Shown one piece after another: positions 8,737-20,900 of a stretch of 64,000 bases of DNA (positions are counted from its first letter, which is position 1; each line of letters begins with the position of its first letter). The DNA is from Limonium bicolor (lineage: Eukaryota; Streptophyta; Magnoliopsida; Caryophyllales; Plumbaginaceae). The translations under genes and the position numbers were made by a program. The notes beneath the pieces were generated by a model that saw nothing but the letters and a program-made list of their open reading frames with translations, ran no database searches and was not told where the DNA came from. The stretch covers positions 95,391,298 to 95,455,297 of the forward strand of contig CM041783.1 in NCBI GenBank assembly GCA_023374045.1. The letters run 5' to 3'.

Positions 8737-10224
8737 GCCGTCGAGCACACTCACTCCATTCGCTAGTTTCTTTCTCCAGCTTGGTTGATGAGGTGCGAGA
8801 GGCTCAAGGACAGACGAGTACATGAGAGAGGTCAGACAGAAGCTGACAGATGGCACCTTTGAAGTCAGAAATACGACTTCAGACTTCATGATGATGATCT
8901 GATCAGACTTAAGGGCCGGTTATGCATACCACGGGGCAACACGGATCTGAAAGACCGTATACTTAGAGAATCACACTGTTCTTCAGTTTCCATCCATACG
9001 GGAGCCTCTAAAATGTATAAAGACATGAAGAGATACTTCTGGTGGTCGGGGATGAAGACAGATGTTACCGAGTTCGTCTTGAGGTGTCTCACATGCCAGA
9101 AGGTGAAATTTGAGCACCGACGACCGGGCGGAATGGTACAGTCGATGCCAGTTCCGGAGTGGAAGTTCCATGATATCTCCATGGACTTCGTAGTTGGGCT
9201 TCCACCTGCCAGGGGAGGTCTCAACATGATATGGGTGGTGGTGGATCGCCTTACCAAAGTAGCCCGATTCATACCGATGAAGGATACTTGGAAGGTGACC
9301 AAATTAGCTGAGTTATTTGAGAAAGAAATCATGAGACATCACGGGATACCGAAGACCATAGTGTCAGATAGAGATACCAGATTCCTTTCGAGGTACTGGA
9401 GAGCTACCAGGGAAGCGTTGGGTACAGAACTCAAGCTGAGTACCGCGTTCCATCCTCAGACAGATGGTCAGACTGAGCGTACTATTCAGACACTCGAGGA
9501 CATGCTGAGAGCATGTGCCTTAGACTTCCAGGGCAGTTGGATTGACAAATTGCATCTGATCAAATTTTCATACAACAACAGCTATCACGCTTCGATCAAG
9601 ATGGCACCTTTTCAAGCGTTGTACGGTAGACCATGTCGTACACCGCTCTGCTGGGATGAGTCGAGTGAGACGGTCAATATAGGACCAGCGTACTTAGAGC
9701 AAGTTAAGGCTGAAGTTCAGCAAATCAGGGAGAACATGAAAGCTGCTCAAGATAGGCAGAAGTCGTATGCTGATGTTTGACGACGGGACCTGGAGTTCGC
9801 AGTGGGCGACCAGGTATTTCTGCGAGTTTCACCGATGAAGGGTGTATTCAGGTTTGGGCAGAAGGGAAAGTTAAGCCCGAAATTTTTTGGTCCTTATGAG
9901 ATTACGGAGCGGGTGGGCCCGGTTGCTTACAGGTTGAATTTACCTGCTGAGCTGGGTAAAGTGCATGATGTTTTTCATGTTTCACAGCTAAAGAAATACA
10001 TGCACCACCCCTCCCATGTGTTAGAACCTAAGAGGTTGACTTTAGAACCAAATATGAGATCAGTGGAGACTCCTCAGAGAATCTTGGACAGTAAGACTAG
10101 GGACACTCGCCACAAGTCAGTGCGACTGGTGAAGGTTCTCTGGTCTAACCAGGATGTTGAAGAGGCTACGTGGGAATTAGAGGATATGATGAGGGCGAAA
10201 TACCCTTCTTTGTTTACTGACTAG
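8737..10224 (+). pseudogene. pol: Element 1 pol, second part: integrase and chromodomain-like tail
   Basis: The frame returns to that of RT after a second shift near 8825. The integrase zinc domain has HC...H and CLTCQK (to about 9100). The DDE core includes MDFVVGLP, IVSDRDTRF and HPQTDGQTERTIQ (9180-9490). TGA at 9778 interrupts just after the core; codons on both sides are in the same frame and an Arg codon would be expected there. The GPY/F module (SPKFFGPYEITERVGPVAY) and FHVSQLKKY follow. The end (VKVLWSNQDVEEATWE, about 10130-10180) is the chromodomain-like tail that steers chromoviruses to heterochromatin. The stop is TAG at 10222. Confidence 0.93.
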
Positions 10225-10237
10225 ATCGTCTGTATAT

Positions 10238-10252
10238 GGTACGGGGCGTACC
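10238..10252 (+). promoter_or_regulatory. Hairpin GGTACG-GGG-CGTACC directly before the second PPT-like tract
   Basis: A 6-bp perfect stem lies 14 bases after the pol stop and a few bases before AAGGGGGGTAG. Equivalent hairpins sit at the same place in elements A (16461), E (42681) and F (51807), with changed but still pairing stems. It is probably an RNA structure in the 3' end of the genomic transcript. Confidence 0.55.
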
Positions 10253-10255
10253 CCT

Positions 10256-10271
10256 TTTTAAGGGGGGTAGA
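10256..10271 (+). promoter_or_regulatory. Second polypurine-tract-like sequence downstream of pol
   Basis: TTTTTAAGGGGGGTAGAG nearly repeats the true PPT (TTTTAAGGGGGGTAGAT) that precedes the 3' LTR 264 bp later. A duplicated tract in this place recurs in the other three gypsy elements of the window. It could prime extra plus-strand synthesis; that role is inference. Confidence 0.55.
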
Positions 10272-10518
10272 GCTTCCTTGCTTTTGAGTTAGGAAACGAT
10301 CATGTTGGTCGTTTGTTTGGTTGTTTAAGATGTGAATTTGTGTAAGTTGCTACACTTTGGTGTTAAGTTTGAGTTATGTATAATACTTATGTATTGTATT
10401 GAGATTGACCTTTGAGTCTTGAGATGTGTGAATGTGAATATAAGATGTGGTGTTAACATTAAGGGAATTGAGTACCGTGAATGGTTAAGCACATATGTGA
10501 ACTTTAAGGACAAAGTTC
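10272..10518 (+). other. Non-coding stretch between the two polypurine tracts
   Basis: About 250 bp between the PPT-like tracts of element 1. It is AT-rich, repeats GAG/TTGAG/TGTG words and has no conserved open frame. Confidence 0.6.
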
Positions 10519-10535
10519 TTTTAAGGGGGGTAGAT
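10519..10535 (+). promoter_or_regulatory. Polypurine tract of element 1
   Basis: TTTTAAGGGGGGTAGAT abuts the TG of the 3' LTR. This is the plus-strand primer site of the element. Confidence 0.88.
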
Positions 10536-13500
10536 TGAAATACCCCAAACGTAGATATGGTGTTTAAATGATAAACTAAGATATAAGGAGGCTAAATAAT
10601 GCCTTAGAAACATTAAGAAACATTTCTAATCAAAGAAAATATAAGGAAACACCAAAAGAGCAGTTTAAGCAAAAACGTGCTCTAAGCTTGGAGAGACTTG
10701 GGAGAGTACCCAAATATTGTTCTAAGACCTTAGTAATATCCTAATGGTCATTTTAAATCAATTACCAAAGAAAACCAAGCTTTAAAACAAGTTAAAACAC
10801 AAAATGTGCTTTAAGGAGTCTTAAAGCACATTTTTGAAAAAATTGTCTTGTAAATGAGTTTTGAATGGCTAAATGTCCATCATTACTCTTTTTAACATGT
10901 GTACTATATAGTATCACATTTGGAAGTCTATATCAATGGGAAATCAAAAATTTCACAACAATGTGCCTTGTTTTGTGAATAGTAATTTAATTAAGCTAGT
11001 TTATAACATAAGTCAATATAAGTGAGATATTTGGTCAACAAAGACTTAAGTACCCTTGTTACTTAATGGGGGCCGGTTTTTTATAAGGTGAGTCACCTCC
11101 TTTATTAGTCATTAAGCAAATAAATAACTATAAAGAAAAGTACTATTACTTTATAAGATAAATATCTCATTTTACTCACCTCTCTCCTCACCTCTTCATT
11201 CTTCTTGTTCCCACGGTTGAGCTCTCTCTTCTTCTCCATTAACGTGAAGAGCACCCTCATGCTAGCTCCACCTTCTCTTGCACACTACTCATTTTAGCTC
11301 CAAAACCAAAACAAATTACATATTCCTCTTAGTTAGCTCAAGCTCTCTCTTTCTATCTTTTCAAAACTTCAAGAGCTTTGATTTGGTGCCAAGCCAAACC
11401 ACCATTAGAGGAGGAAATTCAAGTTTGGAGACTCCATTGGCTTCTCCATTCTCTTAAGGTAAAGAAAGTGTAAGAAAATCTAGGTTTCCATCACTTTTCT
11501 TCTTGACCGAAAATGTATGCTCATGAGGCTTCATTTTAATGCCTTGTTCTAGCTTGTTTTCTACTCTTCAAAGGATTGAGGAGGTCTTTCTTGCTTCATA
11601 TCCAAGATTGTCTTGAGAAACCAAGGTAAAACAATCACCTTAATACCTTAAAGCACATTTTTAACCTAGGGTTTGTTCCTTAGGGTTAATGTATTATCTA
11701 GTACTCATTGGAGTCATTGGATATTGGTTATAACATTGGCAAGGAGATATATATGGTGACCGAGATTGAGCAAGGAAGAACCTAAGGAAGAAAGTTTTTA
11801 AAGCTTGTAAAGAACAAGGTAAATTACTTACCGTAAGGTGTTTTATTGTTTAAGGGAATGGGATTTAGATATGTGGTGAGTTTAGTGTAGAGTTTACATT
11901 AGAAAAGGGTTATATATGACCTAGGAGAAACAATGATCATGATTGTGAACTTGTGACTAAGGAGCAAATGAGGAAAAGAGAGTTTAAGAATATCAAGGTG
12001 AAGTACAAGAAGATTTCAATGGGAGCCTTGTTGTGTGTATTTGCAGGTTAAAGGACAAATATGTGGAAATTCAGTGGTTAAGATTATTGTCATTAAGGGC
12101 CTAAGTGCCAAGCATTTAAGTTTATGCACTATGATGAGTGGTGTAGTTTGGTGTAAATTGTGTGTTAAGGTGTTGTGATGAGAATTGAGTGATATTGGTG
12201 TTTGAGGAGAAAAACCAAGTGTTAGGATGTGTCATATACTAGAGAACCCATGGCAAAATTTAAAGGAGAACTTAAGTGTTTAAGATGTTCTAAGGAGATT
12301 TAATGACTAAGGAAGTACTAGGAAGTTTTAGAGGTTGTCTTGATGAAAAAGGGGTGAGATAAAGTGTTTTAATGAGTTATAATGACTTAGGCATCACTAT
12401 GAAGGATTTAGGAATCAAGAGAATGTATTTGAGTATTAGGACTTAGGCAAATGTTGGTAAACAACTAGGAAGGAAATAATGTGTTGATGGATGGAAGCTT
12501 AAGCTTGTGACGGAACTTTAAGTAAATGCATAAAAGAGTTTTAGATGGTGAAAGATGCTTGGGAGATGATGTTATAGTGGTGGGGAAACATTTGGCATAG
12601 TGGTTACATTAGGTATGAACCACCACCTAGAAACCTAGTGGAAAATGTTACAAGTGTTGGCATGGTTACAAGGAAAAATGCATAATGATTAAAGTGGATT
12701 GGTGAGTGATTTAAAGTGTTTAGTGGTTGGCTTAAGGTGTATTTGAGGTGCCCAAATGAGGTTATAACATATTAGGATATATGAGGAGAAGTTTGGAGTT
12801 AAAAGAGAATTTAGAAACAAGGTTCTGGAGCCGACCGACCTTAGGGACCGGACCTGCAAGGTCGGTCGAGCTCAGTTTACACTGCCGGAGAAAGTTTCTG
12901 GAATCGACCGAACATAGGACCGGACTTACAAGTTCGGTCGGGCTTGTATTTTGTGAAGGAATTAAGTCTCTGGAATGGACCGACCTTGGGACCGGACTTG
13001 CAAGGTCGGTCATGCCTAGAATTTTATACGGTAATAAGTCTCTGGAATCGACCGAACATAGGACGGACTTGAAATTCGGTCGAGCTCAAATTTCCCTCGG
13101 GGAAAACTCTCGGGAATGGACCGACCTTGGGGACCGGACTTGCAAGGTCGGTCGGGTAGAATTTTCAACGGTAATGTGTTAAGGTCGGTCGGAAGTTCGG
13201 TCGAGCCTAAAAAAAAAAAAGAAATTTTGAATTCTAAGGATGGTAATTGGTAATAAGGTATGCCATTGGTAGGGTAGTAATGATTAGGACCTAAGAACCT
13301 AGGGATTAAGTTAAGTTAAGTAAAACCTTAATGTTTAAAAAGATTAAGTTTAAAAGGGTAAGTGGTAAGGACTTAAGAGGATATTCATCGGGAATCTTTA
13401 GGGATTAAGTGAGTTAAGTGAGGTGCAAATAACTAACCTAAAATGAATCAATGTTTTAGGTTTGTGAATTGGGACCCCGGAGAAGGTTAAACAAACGACG

Positions 13501-14668
13501 ATCGACGGTGAACGGTACAATCTTTCTTGTGACCTGCTTGCTAACGAGGTGTCCCTCGGCTTGTGTGCTATCTGTTTAATTGCTATGACTAAAACAAGAT
13601 AAAGCATGCAACCGGTTATATTTGTTCTCGTTGTGTATGTGTTATCTTTGCACTAACCCGCGAGACTTGAGATTGTTACTAACCAAGTTTAGTACTTACT
13701 GAGTTAAGAATAAGAGTTAAGTTTTGGTGGTTGTTGGTTAATGCCCGTTAAGGCTTAGCTAGCACATGGTGATTAAGATTTCTACTAACTGGAACTTGAG
13801 TGAGGAAACCCGGGACCGAACTCCGGTCATGCATGCTAAGGAAAGGGGGACGGTATCTGAATCAGATCCGCCCTCCGCTTAAGGACTTGTCTTCGGACTT
13901 GTAGCCTAGGGCCGGTTGCCGGCTCAGCTACGCTGGACTCCCGTCCAGAGTAGGTGGCATTAAGATGGTGCGGTGGGATCACCTAAATCCCAGGTTCGAA
14001 TTAAGCTACAACCATTCCCTTCCAGGAACGGTTTGTATACTGAGATTAAGATTAAGGTAAGGTAAGGAACTGAGATTAAGGAAATCAGGACTGAGGAGGG
14101 GGTTACTAACCCACTTGATAAGGGGACGCTTGAGTCGTTCATTGTTTGTGAACTATGCATGTTCATTGTGGATTATTGTTATTGCACTTCATATCATGCT
14201 TGTGTATGTAATCAATTTCCATGCTATCGACAATTAGTCGTCGTAGCCCCGTTAGCTTGGGGGCCATGAGAGGGTGTACCAGCATTCGTGCTGACCCCCT
14301 TTGGGGGCTGTTTTTACACTTGCAGGTAAGAGACCCATGAGGACGCACTACGAGAGTAGGAGCGGTTAGACTTAGGATGGGCTGTTTATTTGAGTACGGG
14401 TTGCGCTTGTGCACCCGTCTGTTTATATTTAAACTGATGTAAGGTTGTGATTATGACTTAGCTATTTGTACTCGGTTGGTTGTGGTATTTTGGATGGTGA
14501 TGTTTTGGGTTGGTCATTTATTTTGGATAAGTGTTGTAATTGATAAGGCCGGTATATTCTAATGATCAGACCGTGGCAAGGTCCAGGCGTTTATTATTTC
14601 CGCTACGACGAATTCGATTAAGTGTTCATTTTGCGTTAACCACGATTGGCTTTGGATGGGGTGTTACA
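10536..14668 (+). repeat. Element 1 3' LTR (4133 bp)
   Basis: Near-identical direct repeat of 17-4231, with TG...CA ends and CCAGA after the last base. It is 82 bp shorter because of several small deletions, some within the hairpin array. The TATAAGG motif (11082), hairpin array and CAG/GTA site (14323) are all kept. Confidence 0.96.
12826..13208 (+). repeat. Hairpin repeat array in the 3' LTR
   Basis: Counterpart of 2338-2745 with the same alternating GACCGACCTT/AAGGTCGGTC and GACCGAAC/GTTCGGTC units. Here the fourth unit has lost bases from its right arm and the last unit has lost its left arm (GTGTTAAGGTCGGTCGG). Confidence 0.82.
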
Positions 14669-14673
14669 CCAGA
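14669..14673. repeat. Target site duplication CCAGA, right copy
   Basis: It directly follows the terminal CA of the element 1 3' LTR and matches 12-16. Confidence 0.95.
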
Positions 14674-15954
14674 ATTCCTTAGGAGTGTTCCAAAGACACA
14701 TGTAACCGAAGAGAATTGTACCCTCGTACCTAGAACCAGTTACCAGGAAAGAAGGAAGTAATAACTGTTGGGACCACACATAAATGTGGAGTGACCAATG
14801 CTCAGAAGACTCGTGAACTAGATGAACTACTTATTTTTAAGTCAGGCAAACAAGTGGTAAACACAACCATAAATGGTGAAGGAACGTGAGGAAGGCTAAC
14901 CTACACATGAATTGAACTGAAGCAATCAACTTCGTGTAAAAGACAGCGACCTGATAGTACGACGCAGCAATAACCATACATTTAAACCCTAAGAACTCCC
15001 AGTGCGTTTTCACAAAAAGGGGGATTGAACAAAGGTGGACGTTGATTGAATTATTGAAGAATTGAATCAATGTATAATACACGAGTGACAAAACTAACAA
15101 TAGCGGATGGCATGGCAACAGTACCTATCTAAGGAAAAGACATGGTGCGCAAGAAAGCGACCATCACATGTGACCGTCAAACATTGACATGGAAGACCAA
15201 ATTATGAATAAACATAATGTGGATGAAAAATTAGTTTGAAGTCAGATTGCAAATTAATGACAATAACTTAGACCGTACGAAGAGAGATGTCAATAGGTAG
15301 CGCAATGCCTATTCTAGTACATTTACATACGAGACTGGAAGCACATTCCTAGTAGATCAAAAAATCAGATAATAGGCTCTATGGAAAGAGACCTCAACTG
15401 GCATTGATCGAGTCGTTGCGAAATGCAAGAAGAAGGTAGAACATATCTAAGAACCAAGTAGATGGATTTCCCTTGATTAAGTTCAGGAATAAAACATGTG
15501 TGTTATCATAGAACGATGAAAGAGGAGATCGACAACAGAACACTTCACAAGTACCAACAACTAACGTGTGACAAACACTACGAGTATACAAAAACAAGAT
15601 GTGGGACGACGCACTCCAAAGGAGCTTGGGCTGACAGACTTATTTATAAGTTAGTCAGGTAAGTAGTATGTACCAGTAGGGTACCCCTATATGAAAACGA
15701 GGAGTCTAAGGAACACGAGAAGTAGTCGACTCCGTGCCACGGTCAGTGATGCAAATTCAGACCGGTGCAGATAATTACCTCTAACAGTTGGAGTGAAAGG
15801 TCTCAGTTAAGCTAACGAGTCCAAAGGAGACAGAGAATTCATTCCAAGATGAAATGATTAAGAGTTATGAGTGCGGGGGCACTGAGTACCAAATACAGAC
15901 ATTGGATGTGACTCAAGATTTTCGAGAAAACCGTGAAGAGCAATAAGCACTAAA

Positions 15955-16260
15955 CAGTAACCCCTGATTATACATAAACCTCAGACCGAAGGTCAGTCAG
16001 AAGGTAGAATTCAAATAACCATGAGTACCCTAAAGGCATGTACGTTAAATCTCCAGAGCAATGGATAGACTATCTATAACTCATCGAGTCCGCATATAAC
16101 AAGAGATATCAAGCGTCGATTGGAAGACCTTATTCCCAGAATTATCGGGGGCATGAAGGATGAGCAATACCTCAACAAAACTCTAAGTATCAGGGTCGCG
16201 CAACAGAAGCTTGTGGGCCCATATCTCATAGGTTCAGTATAACCTAAGAAGGTGAGAGAA
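15955..16260 (+). pseudogene. Integrase remnant of element A
   Basis: PQTEGQSEGRIQ (from about 15978) corresponds to the integrase motif HPQTDGQTERTIQ of element 1. The following LKACTLNLQ matches the LRACALDFQ that comes after it. Further on, sequence resembling the YNNxYHASI region is readable only by changing frame. Several stops and shifts show a long-dead copy. Confidence 0.7.
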
Positions 16261-16460
16261 TAAATAAAGTATGTTACCAAGTGACATGGAGCCTTAGAGG
16301 CTAGAGTCGAACCCTATTGTAAGAATTGGTACAAAACCGATAAAACCCTTTATACACAGACCTTTTGATCTAATAATAATATGGGATAAGTCGCATGGAA
16401 GCTAAAATACTTCATGACGGCTAGACATCTTGAACCAATGTTCAATGATGATATATTGTT

Positions 16461-16496
16461 GATTACGTGGGCGTAATCCTTTTTAAGCGGGGTAGA
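16461..16496 (+). promoter_or_regulatory. Hairpin plus decayed second PPT-like tract of element A
   Basis: GATTACG-TGGG-CGTAATC forms a 7-bp stem. It is followed by TTTTTAAGCGGGGTAGAG, the counterpart of element 1 10238-10271 with a stem of different sequence. Confidence 0.55.
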
Positions 16497-17149
16497 GCGC
16501 AAAATCGCTTAGAGTACATTTTATGTATTGGTCACGTAAATTACTGTGTGTATAGCACGAAAGGACTTGTTGTAATGTTTGATATGTATAATATATAAAT
16601 ATATATGTATATTCCTACCTTGAGTTGTAGTTACTTAGCAGAAAAGATGCGAGTATCTTGTTAGCTCCACTGTGAGAATACATGTAAGGGGAGTAGAAAC
16701 TCCTGTAGAATTGAATTTCTTGTGGGACATGGTATATGAAACCATATGTGGTGACATTGAGATAGGTGAATCGGTATGAAACCGATATGGAACATAACAG
16801 GAATTGACTTCCCTAAGGAACGAAATGGTTGCTAGGAAATGGATTGATGTGAATAGTTTTGAAGATGAGTGATATACTTGAGATGTGTTAATTTTATGAT
16901 TATGACTATAATTATTAAAAGATAGAAAATTGGAATTTGTTAAACTATTTGATTGTTTGAAACTGACGTGGGAGGTTGAACTTGATTCTGCGCAAATCAA
17001 GGGAGACCGAACATAAATTGGAGTGGAAGGATAGTTCAACACTGATGCTGATCACATCAAGGTCGGATGATTCCTGAAATTCCCTACAAGTGGACACAGA
17101 TATGAGTAGGTTGTGAGCTTAGATGATTAGATAGTGTGTTCAATTACCT

Positions 17150-17289
17150 AAGGGGCCGTGGACCTTAGAGTCCTTCGTCAGTAGACCGGTGTGCCCGAGG
17201 GTGTTTGTATTTGTTTCCCAAGGGGCCGTGGACCTCAGAGTCCTTCGTTATAAGACCGGTGTGCCTGCGGGTATTTGTGAATGTTGTGG
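17150..17289 (+). repeat. Two 70-bp tandem units in element A
   Basis: AGGGGCCGTGGACC begins at 17151 and recurs at 17221. Both copies continue AGAGTCCTTCGT and AGACCGGTGTGCC. The array lies between the two polypurine tracts. No coding signal. Confidence 0.8.
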
Positions 17290-17836
17290 ACTCAGAAATT
17301 CATTTGCTATGGTTTCATCATTGCGTCATGGACGCTCCATATAATAAAATGGATCGACTCGTATGATATAAAACATATAAAGAGTAAAGAAGATATGAGA
17401 CGGGAACAAATATCCCTAGTGTATACTAACATACCAAGAATTTGAAATTCATATTAATAGTGCAGATGGATCACTTACATCCATAACGAAATCGTATATG
17501 CATTCACGTTGCACTTTGTTGATTGTATGATTGGTTGTGTACGTATATTGCACTATTGAAGGTTGATTATATGTGCACTTCTGTTGCACTTTGGTTGAAT
17601 TTGAATAATATGTGCGCCTTGTTGCACTATGACTGGACTATGTATACTCTTACTACACAATGATGAGATTGCATGTGCACGTCTATTGCGTTTTGCCTGA
17701 TTGTAGTTTATGTTGTGCTGGATACACATAGGGCTTAAGTTATTTGGACATGGGACTTGATCCCTAGGATTGACACTAGTCATTGAACTAGATCTTTTAG
17801 GACCAATTGATTTAGGAATAAAACTTCGGGACGAAG

Positions 17837-17856
17837 TTCTTTTAAGGGGGGTAGAT
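17837..17856 (+). promoter_or_regulatory. Polypurine tract of element A
   Basis: TTCTTTTAAGGGGGGTAGAT abuts the LTR A start at 17857, so LTR A is a 3' LTR rather than a solo LTR. Confidence 0.85.
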
Positions 17857-18874
17857 TGAAATACCCCTAAACATTATATAATTAATGAAGGGTTAATTAA
17901 TGAATTATAAAAGCTAAGGAGCCTAAGTTAAAAAGGGAATTATAGAACTCCTATATATATAGTCCAAATGGTTATTAAACCCCACATAAAACATTGGACT
18001 AATGAGTGAACAATTATAAGGAGAAACATAAATGATAACATAAGGGTAAATAATTTTAAATATACTATGAGAGATAGTATTGAAGGGGCCATTGCTATTA
18101 AAAATAAATGATATTATATATATAAAGTCCAATGAACTAATAATTTAAGACAAAAGAGGACATTAAAATGGTATGTAAACATTAATCATTAATTTAAGAA
18201 GACTTATTTATTAAGTCTTAATAAGGACTATGTAACAAGTATATGATTTGAATAGGCTTGTTATGTCTTAATCAGATTTGTATAAACACCTAAAAGATTT
18301 ATAAAGGGTTTATTAAATTCTAAACCTATCTAAATAATAATATAAGGATTAAATATGCTATAAGATATAGTATATTTGAAGATGACACTATTTATAAGAA
18401 AGATGCAATATGTAACATTAAATTGTTATGTAAAATGATAAATTAAGTTAGTAAAATAGAGACTTATTAATAAATAATTACGAAAAAAATACATTCTTTT
18501 AGCTTAAATTTAGTTAAAACTTAAAAAAAAACTAACTAGAGTACTCGTACTACTACTAATAGTAGCTTAATACTAATTATTTTGAGGCTATTAAAATCTG
18601 CAGGTCATTCCATCATCTAGATAGTATTACTTTAGCAATTCCTCTCTCACAAAACTTTAACTGGCGCCTTCTGTTCAGTCTCTTCTGTCCTAAACCCTAT
18701 CCTATTATACGCGTTCACTCTCTTCTTGGCACTGCTCTCTCCACTCCATCTCTTTACTCCTCTCTCTGAAGTTCAAATTGGCAAGAACCAAGAAGAGAAC
18801 ATCATGGTCTGCTCTCTGCTTTACCTTTTCATTCATACCTCTGTAGATAAAACTGCCGAACAAGATTATACATG
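17857..18874 (+). other. LTR A, promoter and leader part; no gene
   Basis: Very AT-rich sequence followed from about 18600 by a CT-rich stretch typical of gypsy transcript leaders. It ends at the copia target duplication TTCTG (18875-18879). Confidence 0.7.
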
Positions 18875-18879
18875 TTCTG

Positions 18880-19063
18880 TACTAAAATATAGAATAGAGA
18901 TAGATTTATCAATGGATCAGTAAGCAATGCTCTACCCCGATATGTATATTTATACTGTTCAGTACTGTAGAAATTTGTACAACCCTAGGATATTTGTATA
19001 CTGGACTGAGACTAATTACAGAATGTAAGGCCCAAAGAGAGTGGGCCGCCCTATGGGCTATTA
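18880..19063 (-). repeat. Copia 3' LTR (184 bp)
   Basis: Direct repeat of 23286-23469. With TTCTG on both sides the LTR ends are TACTA...TATTA on the plus strand, i.e. TA...TA rather than TG...CA. On the minus strand a GGGGGG tract directly precedes it (19065-19070). Confidence 0.92.
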
Positions 19064-19072
19064 TCCCCCCGC
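19064..19072 (-). promoter_or_regulatory. Copia polypurine tract
   Basis: On the minus strand GCGGGGGGA abuts the 3' LTR start. It is short and very G-rich. Confidence 0.7.
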
Positions 19073-19190
19073 GAGCCTAATTCCTTGATGGTCAACGATA
19101 ATTTGGCTCGATTAGCAAGAAAAAGAGGGACAAAAGTGGGTTTTGTCAAAATGTCGGCAAGCTGAGATTTGCTGGGTAAATGAGCAATCT

Positions 19191-19907
19191 TTAGGGTTCC
19201 TTGAGCAACGCGTTCTCGCACAAAAAATAATCCACATCAATGTGCTTGATCCGACTGTGGAGAGCTGGATTGGTGGCGATGAAGGTGGCCCCGAGGTTGT
19301 CGCAGAAGAGCTGCGGAGGAGACCGAGGAGGAAAACCCAGTTCATCGAGAAGGTGTTGAAGCCAGAGAGCCTCAGCAGCTGCAGCAGCAACGGCCTTATA
19401 TTCCGCCTCGGTGGAGGAGCGGGCGACTGTCTTCTGTTTGCGGGATGACCAAGAGATAAGGTGGGTGCCGAAGAAGACCATATAAGCGGCGGTGGAGCGG
19501 CGGTCAACAGGAGATCCAGCCCAATCCGCATCGGAGTAGACATGGAAGTAAAGAGAAGATGATGCGGAGAAGAATAAGCCCAATTGCTGAGATCCACAGA
19601 GGTATCGTATTATCCGCTTTACGGATTTCCAGTCATCTTCAGTTGGTGAATGCATTTTTTGACATACTTTATTTACCGCAAAGGAGATATCGGGTCTAGT
19701 TATAGATAAATACTGTAACGTCCCCATGACTCGTCTGTATATGGTTTGGTCAGAGAAGGGTTTAGGGTCTGAAGATGTAGGATGTGGTTGAGACACCATG
19801 GGGGTGGATGCGGGTTTTGAATTGAGCATGGCTGTGGTATGGAGTAGATCTTGTATATTTGTGTTGGGATAGAAGAATCCCATTCTGGGTACGAGTAACT
19901 TCAACAC
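19191..19907 (-). pseudogene. pol: Copia RNase H and RT C-terminus
   Basis: An open run of 238 codons. It contains MGTLQYLSITRPDISFAVN (end of RT), then the copia RNase H signature YSDADWAGSPVDRRSTAAY, SSTEAEYKAVA and the C-terminal HIDVDYF. The frame is intact over this part; it is severed from upstream RT by a shift near 19900. Confidence 0.93.
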
Positions 19908-20900
19908 CCAAAAAATAGTTTAGAGGGCATGTAGCTGAAATAGGGAAAGTAGTAGATAAAGCTGTGGTGAACTGAGTGATGAGAGGCTGTGAGGAAGCGG
20001 TAAATAAAATGTCATCCACATAAATGAGGACAAACATCTTGTCCTATTTGTGACGGTAAATGAACAAGGAAGAGTCAGATTGAGAGGCTTGAAATCCAAT
20101 GTCAAGAAGAAAGGTGCTTAGTTTGGAAAACCATGCACGGGGAGATTGTTTCAAACCATAGAGTGATTTTTTGAGCTGACAAACATAATTGGGGTATTGT
20201 GGGTTGACAAATCCTCTGGGCTGATGGATAAAAACTTGTTCCTCAAGGTCACCATGTAAAAATGCATTTGTATGTCTGCTTGATGTAGTGGCCAATTGTG
20301 AGAGACCGTAAGAGAGATAATGAGTCTGACAGTGGAGATCTTTACAACGGGGATGTAGGTTTGATTGTAGTCCAAACCATAGGTCTGATTGAAACCTTGA
20401 GCCACAAGGCGTGCCTTCCGCCTTTGAAGACTCCCATCTGAATTATATTTCGTTTTCAATATCCATTTTGTACCCAAGATGTTCATAGTTGGAGTAGGGG
20501 GAACAAGGACCCAAGTGCCTGTTTGTAGCAAAGCATTGTATTCCTTTTTGATTGCATCACACCATTCAGGGTGGGATAGAGCTTGAGAAAATGTGGGAGA
20601 CTCAGGAACTGTGTCTGTGGGCTTTATAGTGGTGTAGTATAGGACAGTACCATCGGTGTATGTCTTGGGTTTGAGGGAGTGTGTTTGGGATCTGGTGACC
20701 ATGGGATGAGATGGAGGGGGAGGCATAGGGGGTGAGGGTGGGATCTGATGATCTGTAGAAGCAGTAGTAGAATTAGAGGGTTCTGTGTCTGATGTAGAAG
20801 GAGTAGAACCAGAGGGAGTGGAGTAGTCTGTGTTGGTGCTAACAGGATTGTGGGTAGTAGTGAGAGTGGTGGTTGGAGGTTCAATGAAGGGGGGGGGGTG
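19762..20900 (-). pseudogene. pol: Copia reverse transcriptase, split into several frames
   Basis: Reading right to left on the minus strand: EWCDAIKKEYNALL and [11 protein letters not shown] (20151-21059), [13 protein letters not shown] (20044-20295), then the catalytic YVDDILF with NYFLGVEV (19762-20037). At least two frameshifts and a stop separate the pieces. Domain order and motifs are typical of Ty1/copia RT. Confidence 0.92.

Larger units (their letters stand above)
17..14668 (+). mobile_element. Element 1: full-length Ty3/gypsy Tekay-like chromovirus with very long LTRs and an AlkB domain
   Basis: A complete LTR retrotransposon of 14,652 bp, bounded by CCAGA duplications. It has two long LTRs (4215 and 4133 bp, TG...CA), an initiator-Met primer site, gag with two CCHC zinc knuckles, an AlkB-like oxygenase domain, then protease, reverse transcriptase, RNase H, integrase and a chromodomain-like tail, and a polypurine tract. 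Domain order PR-RT-RH-INT and the tail place it in the Ty3/gypsy chromoviruses; the long LTRs fit the Tekay/Del clade. The reading frames carry a few breaks (frameshift near 4670, stops at 6324, 8095 and 9778, shifts near 8725 and 8825). This copy is probably inactive but young: its LTRs differ only by scattered substitutions and small indels. It is inserted in the internal region of element A. Confidence 0.96.
14669..17856 (+). mobile_element. Gypsy element A, degenerate 3' part of the internal region
   Basis: It resumes element A after element 1. It ends in a clean polypurine tract followed by a TGAAATACCCC LTR start at 17857, which fixes its orientation. It carries a decayed integrase remnant, a hairpin (16461-16478) with a second PPT-like tract (16484-16496, one G changed to C), and a 70-bp tandem repeat. 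The part from about 16400 on is recognisably the same family as the minus-strand element E (41456-42770). The rest, 14674-15950, has many stops in every frame and no domain I recognise. Confidence 0.85.

Noticed and set aside
19143..19448. Plus-strand open frame of 101 codons over the copia RNase H region
   Set aside because: It is the antisense of the well-recognised RNase H frame on the minus strand.
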